Part shown: in pieces, positions 1 through 5,545 of the stretch | Position numbering within the stretch: position 1 is the first letter of the stretch | Layout: the number at the start of each line of letters is the position of its first letter | From: Defluviicoccus sp. | GTDB taxonomy: Bacteria; Pseudomonadota; Alphaproteobacteria; Rhodospirillales; Defluviicoccaceae | Assembly (NCBI GenBank): GCA_013414705.1 | Contig: CP058705.1 | Span: 3,955,402-3,962,305 of the forward strand | Reading direction: 5' to 3' | Length of the DNA: 6,904 bases | The notes under the pieces: model-generated | What the model saw: only the letters and a program-made list of their open reading frames with translations | Told to the model about the DNA's origin: nothing | Database searches by the model: none | Position numbers and translations under genes: made by a program

Positions 1-1
1 G

Positions 2-454
2 GTCTGCCACAGCGAGGATAAAAACGTGCTGTGGCACTTTGTTTCGCGCTCCTGGCCTCAGGCTACTCCGCAGACGGCGCCGATGGTCGACCGGTTGATT
101 GGGTACGCAATCGCCTACTACCGGGACTTCGTCAAGCCGGCACAACGCTACCGGTTGCCGACAGCAGACGAGGCACAGGCGTTGGACGAACTTGCCGATG
201 CGTTGGAGACGGCGGCAGCGACCGGCGAGGGCACCGATGCGGCGTCGCTGCAAACGATGGTGTATGAGACCGGCAAGCGCCATGCGTGCTTCGCCGACCT
301 GAAGGCGTGGTTCCAGGCGCTGTATCAGATTTTGCTGGGACAATCGGAAGGACCGCGCATGGGCTCATTCATCGCCCTTTACGGCGTGCGTGAGACGGCG
401 GAACTGATCCGGCGGGCGATCGCCGGCGAGAACCTCTCCACCGCCGGCGACTGA
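2..454 (+). CDS. lysK: Lysine--tRNA ligase, class I, C-terminal part (gene starts before the window)
   Basis: The reading frame is open from the first bases (V-C-H-S-E-D-K-N-V-L-W) and ends at TGA 452-454, so about 150 C-terminal residues are visible and the catalytic core lies upstream. The enzyme charges tRNA-Lys with lysine in the cytoplasm. The visible part is the alpha-helical anticodon-binding region. Diagnostic stretches are YRDFVKPA near the middle and ALYQILLGQSEGPRMGSF followed by ALYGV near the end, the usual C-terminal signature of the archaeal-type class I enzyme common in alphaproteobacteria. An internal GTG at 26 could be mistaken for a start, but the frame and the homology run through it. 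The gene converges on the repressor gene, with 65 bases between them. It is a housekeeping gene and marks the host chromosome side of the phage-like module. Confidence 0.9.
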   Translation, partial: VCHSEDKNVLWHFVSRSWPQATPQTAPMVDRLIGYAIAYYRDFVKPAQRYRLPTADEAQALDELADALETAAATGEGTDAASLQTMVYETGKRHACFADLKAWFQALYQILLGQSEGPRMGSFIALYGVRETAELIRRAIAGENLSTAGD

Positions 455-519
455 GATCGCAGACACCGGGTACAGGCTGTTTCGACGGGCCCACGGGGAC
501 CAGCCTACTGGGACGGGCC

Positions 520-1170
520 CTACTGGCTGGCCCAGACGATCCGGGCGATCCAGTCGACATCTTCCGCCGCCAGCCAACGGTCGGGATGTTCCGTATTGAG
601 CGAGCTGAGTTCGTACTTGTAGGCTGTGCGCCGGCGCAGCGCCTTCGCCATTACCTCGCCATCGCGGGTCTTTAGCACCACCCGGTCGCCGCGGCGGATA
701 TCGGCTCCTGGCGAGACAATGATCACATCGCCGTCACGGTAGACTGGCTCCATGCTGTCGCCGCTGATTTCCAAGGCGTACGCATGCGGGTCGCCGACGT
801 TCAGGAACGGAATTTCATCCCAGCTGCCTCCGGAAGGATAACCAGCATCGTCAAAATATCCGGCCGTGCCCGCCTGCGCGAAACCGATAACAGGAATATT
901 TTGATACGAAACGGAGCTGTTTCCATTATTTACGTACGAGACGAATTCGCCCAGGCTAGCGCCGGTGGCCAGAAGAACCTTCGAGAGACTCTCCGTGCTT
1001 GGCCAACGCTCCTTGCCATCGCGCGTTTTTCGTTTGCTTTTGTTGAACGTTGTCGGATCGAGGCCGGCCCGTTTCGCCAAACCGGACGCCGATAGCCCGT
1101 GCTCGCGGGCCAATCGGTCAATTGCGTTCCAAACGTCAGAATGCCTGAGCATGGGAAGATGTTCAGGCAT
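520..1170 (-). CDS. XRE-family repressor with S24 (LexA/CI-type) self-cleavage domain
   Basis: A 216-aa DNA-binding regulator. Residues about 10-78 form a helix-turn-helix domain (ASGLAKRAGLDPTTFNKSKR, then WPSTESLSKVL). Residues about 92-216 form the S24 peptidase fold used by LexA and CI. The nucleophile is Ser139 in SGDSM and the general base is Lys176 in VMAKAL. Their spacing of 37 residues equals that of E. coli LexA (Ser119/Lys156). Ala100-Gly101 in IGFAQAGTAG aligns with the LexA cleavage site. By family knowledge it would repress genes until RecA-stimulated cleavage; this is inferred here. The start is uncertain: ATG 1170 and ATG 1152 (MLRHSDVW, which resembles the usual N-terminus of relatives) both lack a clear ribosome site, and both lie in an inverted repeat. 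It is transcribed away from the phage-like genes and is their most likely local controller. Related S24 regulators also occur outside prophages. Confidence 0.85.
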   Translation of the reverse strand: MPEHLPMLRHSDVWNAIDRLAREHGLSASGLAKRAGLDPTTFNKSKRKTRDGKERWPSTESLSKVLLATGASLGEFVSYVNNGNSSVSYQNIPVIGFAQAGTAGYFDDAGYPSGGSWDEIPFLNVGDPHAYALEISGDSMEPVYRDGDVIIVSPGADIRRGDRVVLKTRDGEVMAKALRRRTAYKYELSSLNTEHPDRWLAAEDVDWIARIVWASQ

Positions 1171-1175
1171 TCTGA
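1136..1175. repeat. Near-perfect inverted repeat over the repressor start codons
   Basis: The left arm TCAGAATGCCTGA (1136-1148) and right arm TCAGGCATTCTGA (1163-1175) are perfect 13-bp complements. After one G/T mismatch the pairing continues for 3 bp (CAT 1150-1152 with ATG 1159-1161), leaving a 6-base centre GGGAAG. Each arm is also a partial dyad of the form TCAG-N5-CTGA, so the element can be read as two operator-like sites 27 bp apart. The ATG codons for both possible repressor starts (1170 and 1152) lie in the paired region. It could act as DNA (autoregulatory operator) or as RNA (hairpin hiding the start codon). The repeat itself is certain; the role is inferred. Confidence 0.75.
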
Positions 1176-1179
1176 AAAA

Positions 1180-1208
1180 TTTGCAGTAGGAAGATCATGC
1201 TATGTCAC
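1180..1208 (-). promoter_or_regulatory. Candidate leftward promoter of the repressor gene
   Basis: On the minus strand GTGACA (1208-1203) is separated by 17 bases from TGCAAA (1185-1180). The -35 matches the sigma-70 consensus at 5 of 6 positions and the -10 at 3 of 6. The -35 lies in the left half of the 1197-1221 palindrome, so binding there would give negative autoregulation. A transcript would start near 1173. That leaves almost no leader before ATG 1170 and about 20 bases before ATG 1152, which slightly favours the second start. The -10 is poor, so this is tentative. Confidence 0.35.
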
Positions 1209-1221
1209 CTTGACATAGGAT
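1197..1221. promoter_or_regulatory. Operator-like dyad between the divergent genes
   Basis: CTATGTCA (1200-1207) and TGACATAG (1211-1218) are perfect 8-bp complements around a CCT centre. The match continues outward by two pairs after one mismatch (AT 1197-1198 with AT 1220-1221). Size and symmetry suit a dimeric repressor. It lies in the gap between the leftward repressor gene and the rightward small-gene operon and overlaps the -35 candidates of both directions, the usual arrangement for one repressor controlling itself and a divergent operon. Binding by the adjacent repressor is inferred. Confidence 0.6.
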
Positions 1222-1237
1222 TATTATCTGATAAGTT
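1210..1237 (+). promoter_or_regulatory. Candidate rightward promoter for the small-gene operon
   Basis: A perfect sigma-70 -35 box TTGACA (1210-1215) is followed after 16 bases by TAAGTT (1232-1237), a weak -10 with 3 of 6 matches. The right half of the palindrome centred near 1209 overlaps the -35 box, so a bound repressor would block it. The transcript would start near 1244 and reach the ribosome site at 1264. The AT-rich stretch 1220-1236 stands out in a GC-rich window. The -10 assignment is the weak part. Confidence 0.45.
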
Positions 1238-1275
1238 CGCCGGTGTTCGCTTTCTGGACTTGCCAGGAGCCACCG

Positions 1276-1641
1276 ATGTCGAATCCTCAATACATCCCGA
1301 AGAGCGACGGAGAGATCCCGGTCAGCGCGTTCGACAGCGCCGAGGAAGCTTGGTTCTGGTATGTCCGTTGCCAGCAGGTGCGCCAGGAAGGTGCTCGGCT
1401 GGGTGACGGCGGCGGCAACTTCTCCCGTCCGTGTGATCCAGACGACGTTTACTGTGCTGCGATCTCGCTCTCGAAACGCGGCCTGTTGTCCCGCGCGCAT
1501 CTGACGACGCTGGGAACGTTTGGCCTGCAGGGCCGGCCACCCGACGCGCGGTGCAGTGACGAGGCTATGGCTTCCCGGCTTTGGGACGAGGCGCTCGACC
1601 GGATTGGCACGGTGCTTCGGGCCAAGGGGATCATCGTATGA
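1276..1641 (+). CDS. Conserved hypothetical protein, 121 aa
   Basis: A soluble 121-residue protein of unknown function. ATG 1276 is chosen because CAGGAG (1264-1269) lies six bases upstream; codons further upstream in frame lack this. Visible features are an aromatic helix (residues 19-32, FDSAEEAWFWYVRC), a Pro-Cys-Asp-Pro segment at 52-55 leading into DDVYCAAISLSKRG (56-69), a Pro-Pro-Asp-X-Arg-Cys turn near 88-93, and a C-terminal helix (LWDEALDRIGTVLRAKG, 102-118). It has no signal peptide or membrane segment. The pattern (EEAWFW, RPCDPDD, LWDEALDR, LRAKGI) resembles a small protein family I recall from alphaproteobacteria, without known function. It is the first gene divergent from the S24 repressor and its stop overlaps the next start by ATGA, so the two are probably made together. 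The four cysteines are scattered and suggest no clear metal site. Confidence 0.8.
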   Translation: MSNPQYIPKSDGEIPVSAFDSAEEAWFWYVRCQQVRQEGARLGDGGGNFSRPCDPDDVYCAAISLSKRGLLSRAHLTTLGTFGLQGRPPDARCSDEAMASRLWDEALDRIGTVLRAKGIIV

Positions 1642-2087
1642 CCTGGATTGCCGCCCCGCGGTGCGGCGACGGGCGGATCGAACGGTCGATGACTGTGTCC
1701 GGTGAAGTGGGCGCGGCCGCGTTGGTGATGTTTGCGGACGACACCAGCCTGAACTGTTTGCGGCTGTTGCGCCGCGGCTTTCGCCACTGCTTCGTCGCCG
1801 TCGCGGCAACCGAAGGATGGATCATCTGCGATCCGCGCTCACCTTGTACAGACCTTGCCTTTGTGACCGGTTTCGATCAGACGCAGGTTGCAACCTGGTA
1901 TCGTGACCTCGGGTTGTGTGTGGTCGAAACCTGCACGTTACAGGCCCCTTTGCGCCCCGCCCCCATTCGGCCGTTTACCTGTGTCGAAGCCGTGAAGCGG
2001 GTTCTGGGAGTCCACGCTCCCTGGGTCCTCACACCTTGGCAGCTGTATCGCCTGTTGACGTCGTCACGCAACTCACGCTTGACATGA
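1638..2087 (+). CDS. Hypothetical protein, 149 aa, with a possible permuted papain-like His/Cys pattern
   Basis: ATG 1638 overlaps the stop of the preceding gene (ATGA), the expected start for a coupled gene. A second in-frame ATG at residue 18 is possible. I do not recognise a named family. The middle of the protein alternates hydrophobic strands around His50 (FRHCFVAVA), then GWIICDPRS with Asp65. After a helix near 80-92 comes Cys115 in RPFTCVEAVKRVLG, followed by a helix and WQLYRLL. A His in a strand followed much later by a Cys at the start of a helix is the order in circularly permuted NlpC/P60 (LRAT/YiiX-like) hydrolases, so a cysteine peptidase or amidase is an inference, not a demonstrated assignment. 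It has no signal peptide. It sits between the regulator pair and the head genes, where many phages carry terminase. Confidence 0.75.
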   Translation: MTWIAAPRCGDGRIERSMTVSGEVGAAALVMFADDTSLNCLRLLRRGFRHCFVAVAATEGWIICDPRSPCTDLAFVTGFDQTQVATWYRDLGLCVVETCTLQAPLRPAPIRPFTCVEAVKRVLGVHAPWVLTPWQLYRLLTSSRNSRLT

Positions 2088-2107
2088 CGCCCATAATAGG
2101 TTTTAAT
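2079..2107 (+). promoter_or_regulatory. Sigma-70 promoter for the phage head genes
   Basis: TTGACA (2079-2084) and TTTAAT (2102-2107) are separated by exactly 17 bases, matching consensus at 6 of 6 and 5 of 6 positions. This is the best promoter in the window. The -35 overlaps the last codons of the 149-aa gene. Transcription would start near 2114 and give a leader of roughly 60 bases before the ATG at 2175. It would drive the head module from the 74-aa gene onward. The -10 lies exactly between the arms of a palindrome, so the promoter is probably repressed by default. Confidence 0.7.
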
Positions 2108-2115
2108 ACCTATTA
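2094..2115. promoter_or_regulatory. Operator-like palindrome centred on the head-gene -10 box
   Basis: TAATAGGT (2094-2101) and ACCTATTA (2108-2115) are perfect 8-bp complements flanking a 6-base centre, which is exactly the -10 hexamer TTTAAT. The inner TTAA pairs as well, leaving only one symmetric position mismatched in 22 bp. A dimer bound here would exclude RNA polymerase. The half-site differs from both elements near the repressor gene (CTATGTCA and TCAG-N5-CTGA), so the protein that binds may not be the S24 repressor. Confidence 0.65.
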
Positions 2116-2174
2116 ACGAACGCCACGGGTATGCCTTTCGCCGCGGCGCGGATCATTCATGGAGGTGTCGATCG

Positions 2175-2399
2175 ATGGGTGGGTTCCTGAAGATTCCAAC
2201 GCCCTCGACTCAGTCGACCCCATCGGTTGCGACGACATCATCGAGCACCGTCGATGCCGAAAAGGCGGCACGGCAACGCCGGGTGGAGGCACTGGAGCGC
2301 CAGAAGGCTGGCCGTGCCGGGACCATCACGACGACGTCGCGCGGTCTGCTGCTTCCCTCTGACTGGATGCCGCAGCGGAAGTCGCTGCTTGGAGAATGA
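2175..2399 (+). CDS. Small conserved podoviral-module protein upstream of the portal, 74 aa
   Basis: ATG 2175 is preceded by GGAGG (2161-2165) at nine bases, a strong ribosome site. The product has a Thr/Ser/Pro-rich N-terminal stretch (residues 8-25), a charged helix (DAEKAARQRRVEALERQ, 27-43), then GRAGTITTTSRGLL (46-59), and ends in PQRKSLLGE. The order acidic-basic helix, GRAGTI, tryptophan, RKSLLGE is one I recognise from small unnamed proteins directly upstream of head-tail connectors in podovirus-like prophages. Its function is unknown; a minor head or ejection role is possible. The stop overlaps the portal start by ATGA, so the two are coupled. Confidence 0.8.
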   Translation: MGGFLKIPTPSTQSTPSVATTSSSTVDAEKAARQRRVEALERQKAGRAGTITTTSRGLLLPSDWMPQRKSLLGE

Positions 2400-4058
2400 A
2401 CGTGACGGGACCAACGTCCGAAGCGATTCTTTCCCGATATCGACGTGCGCGAGAACGGCGCAGCGTTTGGGAAGGGTTGTGGCAGGAGTGCTACGACTTC
2501 GCGTTACCAGCCCGTGACACAGCAGTTCGTGGCACCTCTTCAGGTTCCCGCCGTTGGGACCGGATCTTTGACGGTACGGCGCCGGATGCGGTCGATCAGC
2601 TGGCCGCCAGCCTGATGGCGCAACTGACACCGCCATGGGCACGCTGGTTCGGATTCAGCGCCGGACCGGATGTGACTGACGGTGAGCGCGCGGCTCTGGT
2701 GGTCGAACTGGAGCGCGCCTCGGCGATCATGCAGTCGCATTTCGATCGTTCGAACTTCGCCGTCGAGATGCACCAGTGCTACCTCGATCTGGTGACCGCC
2801 GGTACCGCGTGCCTGCTGTTCGAGGAGGCACCACCCGGCGAGCCGTCGGCCTTCCGGTTCACCGCCGTCCCTCTTGCCCAGGTAATGCTGGAAGAGGGCC
2901 CGGCCGGACGCCTGGACGTGAGCTTTCGTCGCTGCGAATTCGATGTCCAGCAGCTGTTGGCGCGGTTCCCCGCAGCGGCCGGCATAGAAGTGCTCGCCGC
3001 GAAGGAGCGGGCGGGCGATGCCATGCTTCGGATCCCGGTGATCGAGGCGGTGGTGCCGGATGGCGGTGCATATTCCTACGTGGCACTTGCCGAGACCGAC
3101 GCGATCGGCGTGACGGCGGAGACCGTTCTCGCCCGCGGGCGTTTCGGATCAAATCCGTTCATCAACTTCCGCTGGCTGAAAGCTCCGGGCGAGGTCTACG
3201 GACGCTCGCCAGTGATGAAGGCGCTTCCCGACATCAAGACCGCCAACAAGGTGGTCGAGCTGGTGCTGAAGAATGCGTCGATTGCGGTCACCGGCATCTG
3301 GCAGGCCGACGACGACGGGGTCATCAACCCGGCAAACATCAAGCTGGTACCGGGCACCATCATTCCGAAGGCGGTCGGTTCCGCCGGGCTGACGCCATTG
3401 GAGACGCCCGGTCGCTTCGATGTCTCGGAGTTGGTGCTTGACCAGCTCCGTGGCCGGATCCGCAAGGCGCTGTTCGTCGATCAGCTGGGTCAGATCAATG
3501 GTCCGCGGATGACGGCGACCGAGGTCATTGAACGCGCAGCCGAGATGGCGCGGGTGCTGGGTGCGACTTACGGACGGCTTCAGTCGGAATTGTTGTCACC
3601 GTTGGTGGCTCGTGGCCACGCAATCCTCGCCCGGCGTGGCGAAATCCCCGACCTGCCCCTTGATAACCGCTTGGTGACCCTGGAGTACAAGTCTCCGCAG
3701 GCACGCCAGCAGGCCCAGCAGGATGTGCAGAATACGCTGGTCTGGCTGGATGCCGTGCGCGCCTTAGGCCCTGCGGCGTTGTCAGCGGTCGATCAGGCGG
3801 CGGCCGCCCGCTGGCTGGGGCGTACTCGGTGTGCCGGGCGAGCTGATGTGCGACCCGCCGGTTGTTTCCGATCCCGCGCCATCGCCGGTAGCAGGAACAT
3901 CCGAGGACGGTATGCCGAGCGTGGACGTTGCGGACGCTCCCTTGCCGGCTGTCAGCGATCCCGGTCTGTCAGCAGCCGTCACCAGTGCTCCCGAAGCGGA
4001 CAGCATCCTGGTTGCGAATGCAGCCGCGGGGCCGACGCCATCACAGAACACGCGTTAG
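2396..4058 (+). CDS. Head-tail connector (portal) protein, T7 gp8-like family, interrupted by a one-base frameshift
   Basis: The portal forms the ring at the capsid vertex through which DNA enters and to which the tail binds. The start ATG 2396 overlaps the previous stop. Family features are the N-terminal helix RYRRARERRSVWEGLWQECYDFALP written across residues 14-38, the ASLMAQLTPP segment, a YGRSPVMKALPDIKTAN core from residue 268, and MTATEVIERAAEM from residue 372 leading into the helical stem. The first frame is convincing to residue 475 (ARWLG, ending at 3820) and then becomes Arg/Ser/Cys-rich to a stop at 4183, inside the next gene. The frame one base forward continues sensibly (VLGVPGELMCDPP) to TAG 4056-4058 with an acidic Pro/Ala/Ser tail. 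Dropping one G of GGGG 3817-3820 restores one protein of 553 aa, a normal length for the family. Either decay or a sequence error is possible. (The helix quoted here is given only as its residue range in any reuse.). Confidence 0.85.
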
Positions 4059-4097
4059 CCGTAGCCGGATCGCAAGGCACAGGAGCGCCGGAGAGTG

Positions 4098-4382
4098 ATG
4101 AGAGCGGAAATCGACGGATGGGCGTGGCTCGAACCACAGGACGCGAACGGCGAGGAGATCCCGCACACGCGCGAGGATGGTGAAGACGTCATCGGCATGG
4201 CGTTTGTCCGCTGCTTTCACACAGTCGACGGGCAACGCGTGCTGCAGCACCTGCGACACCTGACGCTCGACCGCACCGTAGGACCGGCAACATCCAACAA
4301 GGCGCTCCGCTACCTCGAGGGCCAGCGCGCACTCGTTGCGCACATCGTGTCGCTCGTCGCCCGCGGCAGCGTCAATCAGTGA
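4098..4382 (+). CDS. Bbp19-like phage head-module protein, 94 aa
   Basis: A small soluble protein between portal and scaffold, the place where Bbp19-family proteins sit in BPP-1-like podoviral modules. The core pattern is FVRCFHTVDGQRVLQHLRH, then LDRTVGP and LRYLEGQRALVAHI. This matches the DGQRVL...EGQRALV pattern I recall for that family; its molecular role is not established. ATG 4098 has GGAG four bases upstream. A GTG at 4095 has AGGAG (4081-4085) nine bases upstream and would add one residue. The 39-base gap after the frame-corrected portal stop is normal for this operon. If the portal is instead read to 4183, it would overlap this gene by 86 bases, an argument for the frameshift. Confidence 0.75.
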   Translation: MRAEIDGWAWLEPQDANGEEIPHTREDGEDVIGMAFVRCFHTVDGQRVLQHLRHLTLDRTVGPATSNKALRYLEGQRALVAHIVSLVARGSVNQ

Positions 4383-4427
4383 TGCGTCTACCTCGCCTAA
4401 TCCAACAGTAGTGCACGGAGACCGAAG

Positions 4428-5175
4428 ATGACGGAAAGCCTTCTCGAAGCGAGCTTGGGTGAGCCTGCGGGTCGCAGTGGCACGCCGTCTGGAGGCGGCT
4501 CCCCGAGTTGTCCCCGATGCGACGGCGAGCCGTCCCGCACGTCCGTCCGGCCTGCCCGACAAGTTCTGGGACGAGAAGACCGGCCAAGTCCGTCTCGACG
4601 CGCTTCTCAAGTCGTACCTCGAGCTCGAACGTCGGCTGGGCACTGCCAGCACACGGTCGGTTCCAGCGACTCCCGACCAGTACAAGATCACGGTCAAGAA
4701 CGACCTGCTCACTCCGGACACCGACATCAATAGGCGCATGCATGCCGCCGGCTTCAGCCAGGAACAGGTGCAGTTGGTCTACGATCTGGCGGCCGAGCGT
4801 CTGATGCCGATGATCGCCGAACTGGCCTCGATCTTTGAAGCGGAAAGCCAGATCGAGCGGCTGACGCAACAGTTTGGTGGCGAGGAGCGGTGGCGGGAAA
4901 TTGCGCGTCAGATCGATGCCTGGGGTCGTGCCCGTCTGCCCGCTCGTGTCTTTGAAGCGCTCAGCACCACCTTCGAGGGCATTGTCGCGCTGCATCGCAT
5001 GATGGAAGGCGAGGAACCGGGGCTGCTGCGCGAGGGGCAGGGCGGTGAGCAGGGACCGACGGAAGCCGGCCTCAAGCAGCTGATGCGCGACCCGCGGTAC
5101 TGGAAGCATCAGGATCCGGCAATCGTCGAGCAGGTCCGCGACGGCTTCCGGCGCCTCTATCACGAAAAAGGGTGA
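4428..5175 (+). CDS. Capsid scaffold (assembly) protein, with an apparent one-base frameshift near the N-terminus
   Basis: Scaffolds direct capsid protein into a procapsid and then leave. The main body is in the frame ending at TGA 5173-5175. It carries GLPDKFWDEKTGQ, LLKSYLELERRL, a YKITVKNDLL segment, then GFSQEQVQLVYDLAAERL and a long charged helical half, ending RRLYHEKG. PDKFWD...LLKSYLELERRL is typical of scaffolds in these modules. That frame has only a GTG at 4459 with no ribosome site. ATG 4428 has GGAG (4417-4420) seven bases upstream and starts MTESLLEASLGEP, a plausible scaffold N-terminus, but in the frame one base behind. Removing one C near CCCC 4501-4504 or 4512-4515 joins them into 248 aa. 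It lies just before the capsid gene, as expected. The join point is inferred. Confidence 0.8.
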
Positions 5176-5204
5176 GCGCGGACGAGCCGATTTTCGCTGC
5201 CCCC

Positions 5205-5237
5205 GCAGGGCACCGGCTCATCGAGCCGGTGCCCTGC
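5205..5237 (+). terminator. Perfect 15-bp GC-rich hairpin after the scaffold gene
   Basis: GCAGGGCACCGGCTC (5205-5219) pairs perfectly with GAGCCGGTGCCCTGC (5223-5237) around a 3-base centre ATC. It begins 29 bases after the scaffold stop. No T-tract follows, so it is not a classical intrinsic terminator. It could attenuate read-through, protect the 3' end of the upstream mRNA, or be a processing site that raises capsid output. The structure is certain; termination is only a possibility. Confidence 0.5.
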
Positions 5238-5283
5238 ATCGGTCATTACGGCGGCACCGGCTTATCGCACCGGCGCCCTGCAT
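5210..5283 (+). repeat. Tandem direct repeat of the hairpin unit, 43-bp period
   Basis: Bases 5210-5240 and 5253-5283 are 31-base copies that differ at four positions by eye. Both begin GCACCGGCT and end GCCCTGCATC. The second copy still forms a weaker hairpin (GGCACCGG against CCGGCGCC with one mismatch), although some changes disrupt the long stem of the first. The unit looks like a duplicated structural element, perhaps a dispersed palindromic repeat of the host genome that landed in the leader. Confidence 0.6.
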
Positions 5284-5512
5284 CACTGGGTTACCGGGAC
5301 GACGGTTCGCTGAGTTGGCGTCCCCTTTCCCTCGTGCGGGGAGGTCTCTGGCGCGTCCCCGTCCTGCGGTCGCAGGGCATGACATGGACGTCGCGTCTGC
5401 TCCGGATGCTGCGGAAAACCAGCCGGCATTGCGTCCGCCCAGGCCCGCTGCAACCGGATCTCGTCACCGGCGGATGTTCCACAACCGGTTTCTCCATCAC
5501 CGATCGCAACGC

Positions 5513-5528
5513 TTTCGCTGGAGCGAAA
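5513..5528 (+). promoter_or_regulatory. Small hairpin directly upstream of the capsid ribosome site
   Basis: TTTCGC (5513-5518) pairs with GCGAAA (5523-5528) around TGGA, ending one base before the AGGAG ribosome site (5530-5534) of the capsid gene. Stems in this position can mark processed 5' ends or keep the ribosome site open. The stem is short, so the functional claim is weak. Confidence 0.35.
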
Positions 5529-5545
5529 CAGGAGCGCAATCCGTC

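Larger units (their letters stand above)
5176..5545 (+). other. Long non-coding leader between scaffold and capsid genes
   Basis: About 370 bases without a convincing gene, far more than the other gaps in this operon. It holds a 15-bp perfect hairpin, a diverged tandem copy of it, and a short hairpin just before the capsid ribosome site. A GTG at 5172 opens a frame overlapping the scaffold stop, but its translation is Arg/Gly-rich without family features and continues out of frame into the capsid gene. The capsid frame is also open upstream to about 5315, but that part is Arg/Pro-rich and lacks a ribosome site. No consensus promoter was found. Confidence 0.6.

Noticed and set aside
455..519. 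Phage attachment site after the synthetase gene
   Set aside because: No tRNA gene or repeat partner is visible within the window, and the far end of the module lies outside it.
484..530. Terminator between the convergent lysyl-tRNA synthetase and repressor genes
   Set aside because: CCAGCC/GGCTGG has only a 6-bp stem with a 19-base loop and no T-run; the repeated GACGGGCCC (484-492, 512-520) is a direct repeat, not a hairpin.
1235..1248. Alphaproteobacterial LexA box (GTTC direct repeat) downstream of the rightward promoter
   Set aside because: The GTTC copies are separated by six bases, whereas the known box is GTTC-N7-GTTC; this is a near miss worth only a note.
1195..1809. Minus-strand frame of 204 codons opposite the two small genes
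   Set aside because: It is Arg/Ser-rich shadow sequence; the plus-strand genes have a good ribosome site and ATGA coupling.
2103..2116. CtrA-like site (TTAA...TTAA) at the head-gene promoter
   Set aside because: The two TTAA blocks are six bases apart, not the seven of the CtrA consensus, and they are explained by the palindrome.
2131..2190. Leader peptide of 19 codons before the 74-aa gene
   Set aside because: It has no ribosome site and runs out of frame through the next gene's ribosome site and start; no attenuation structure is evident.
3812..3830. Programmed frameshift in the portal gene
   Set aside because: There is no recognisable slippery heptamer or +1 shift signal, and both readings end in long, unrelated tails; an indel is simpler.
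3821..4183. Portal read straight through to 4183 as a 595-aa protein
   Set aside because: The tail is Arg/Ser/Cys-rich, unlike any portal, and overlaps the next gene; the neighbouring frame continues the family pattern.
4041..5163. Two long minus-strand open frames opposite the Bbp19-like and scaffold genes
   Set aside because: Both strands cannot plausibly code here, and the plus-strand proteins match phage families by pattern and order.
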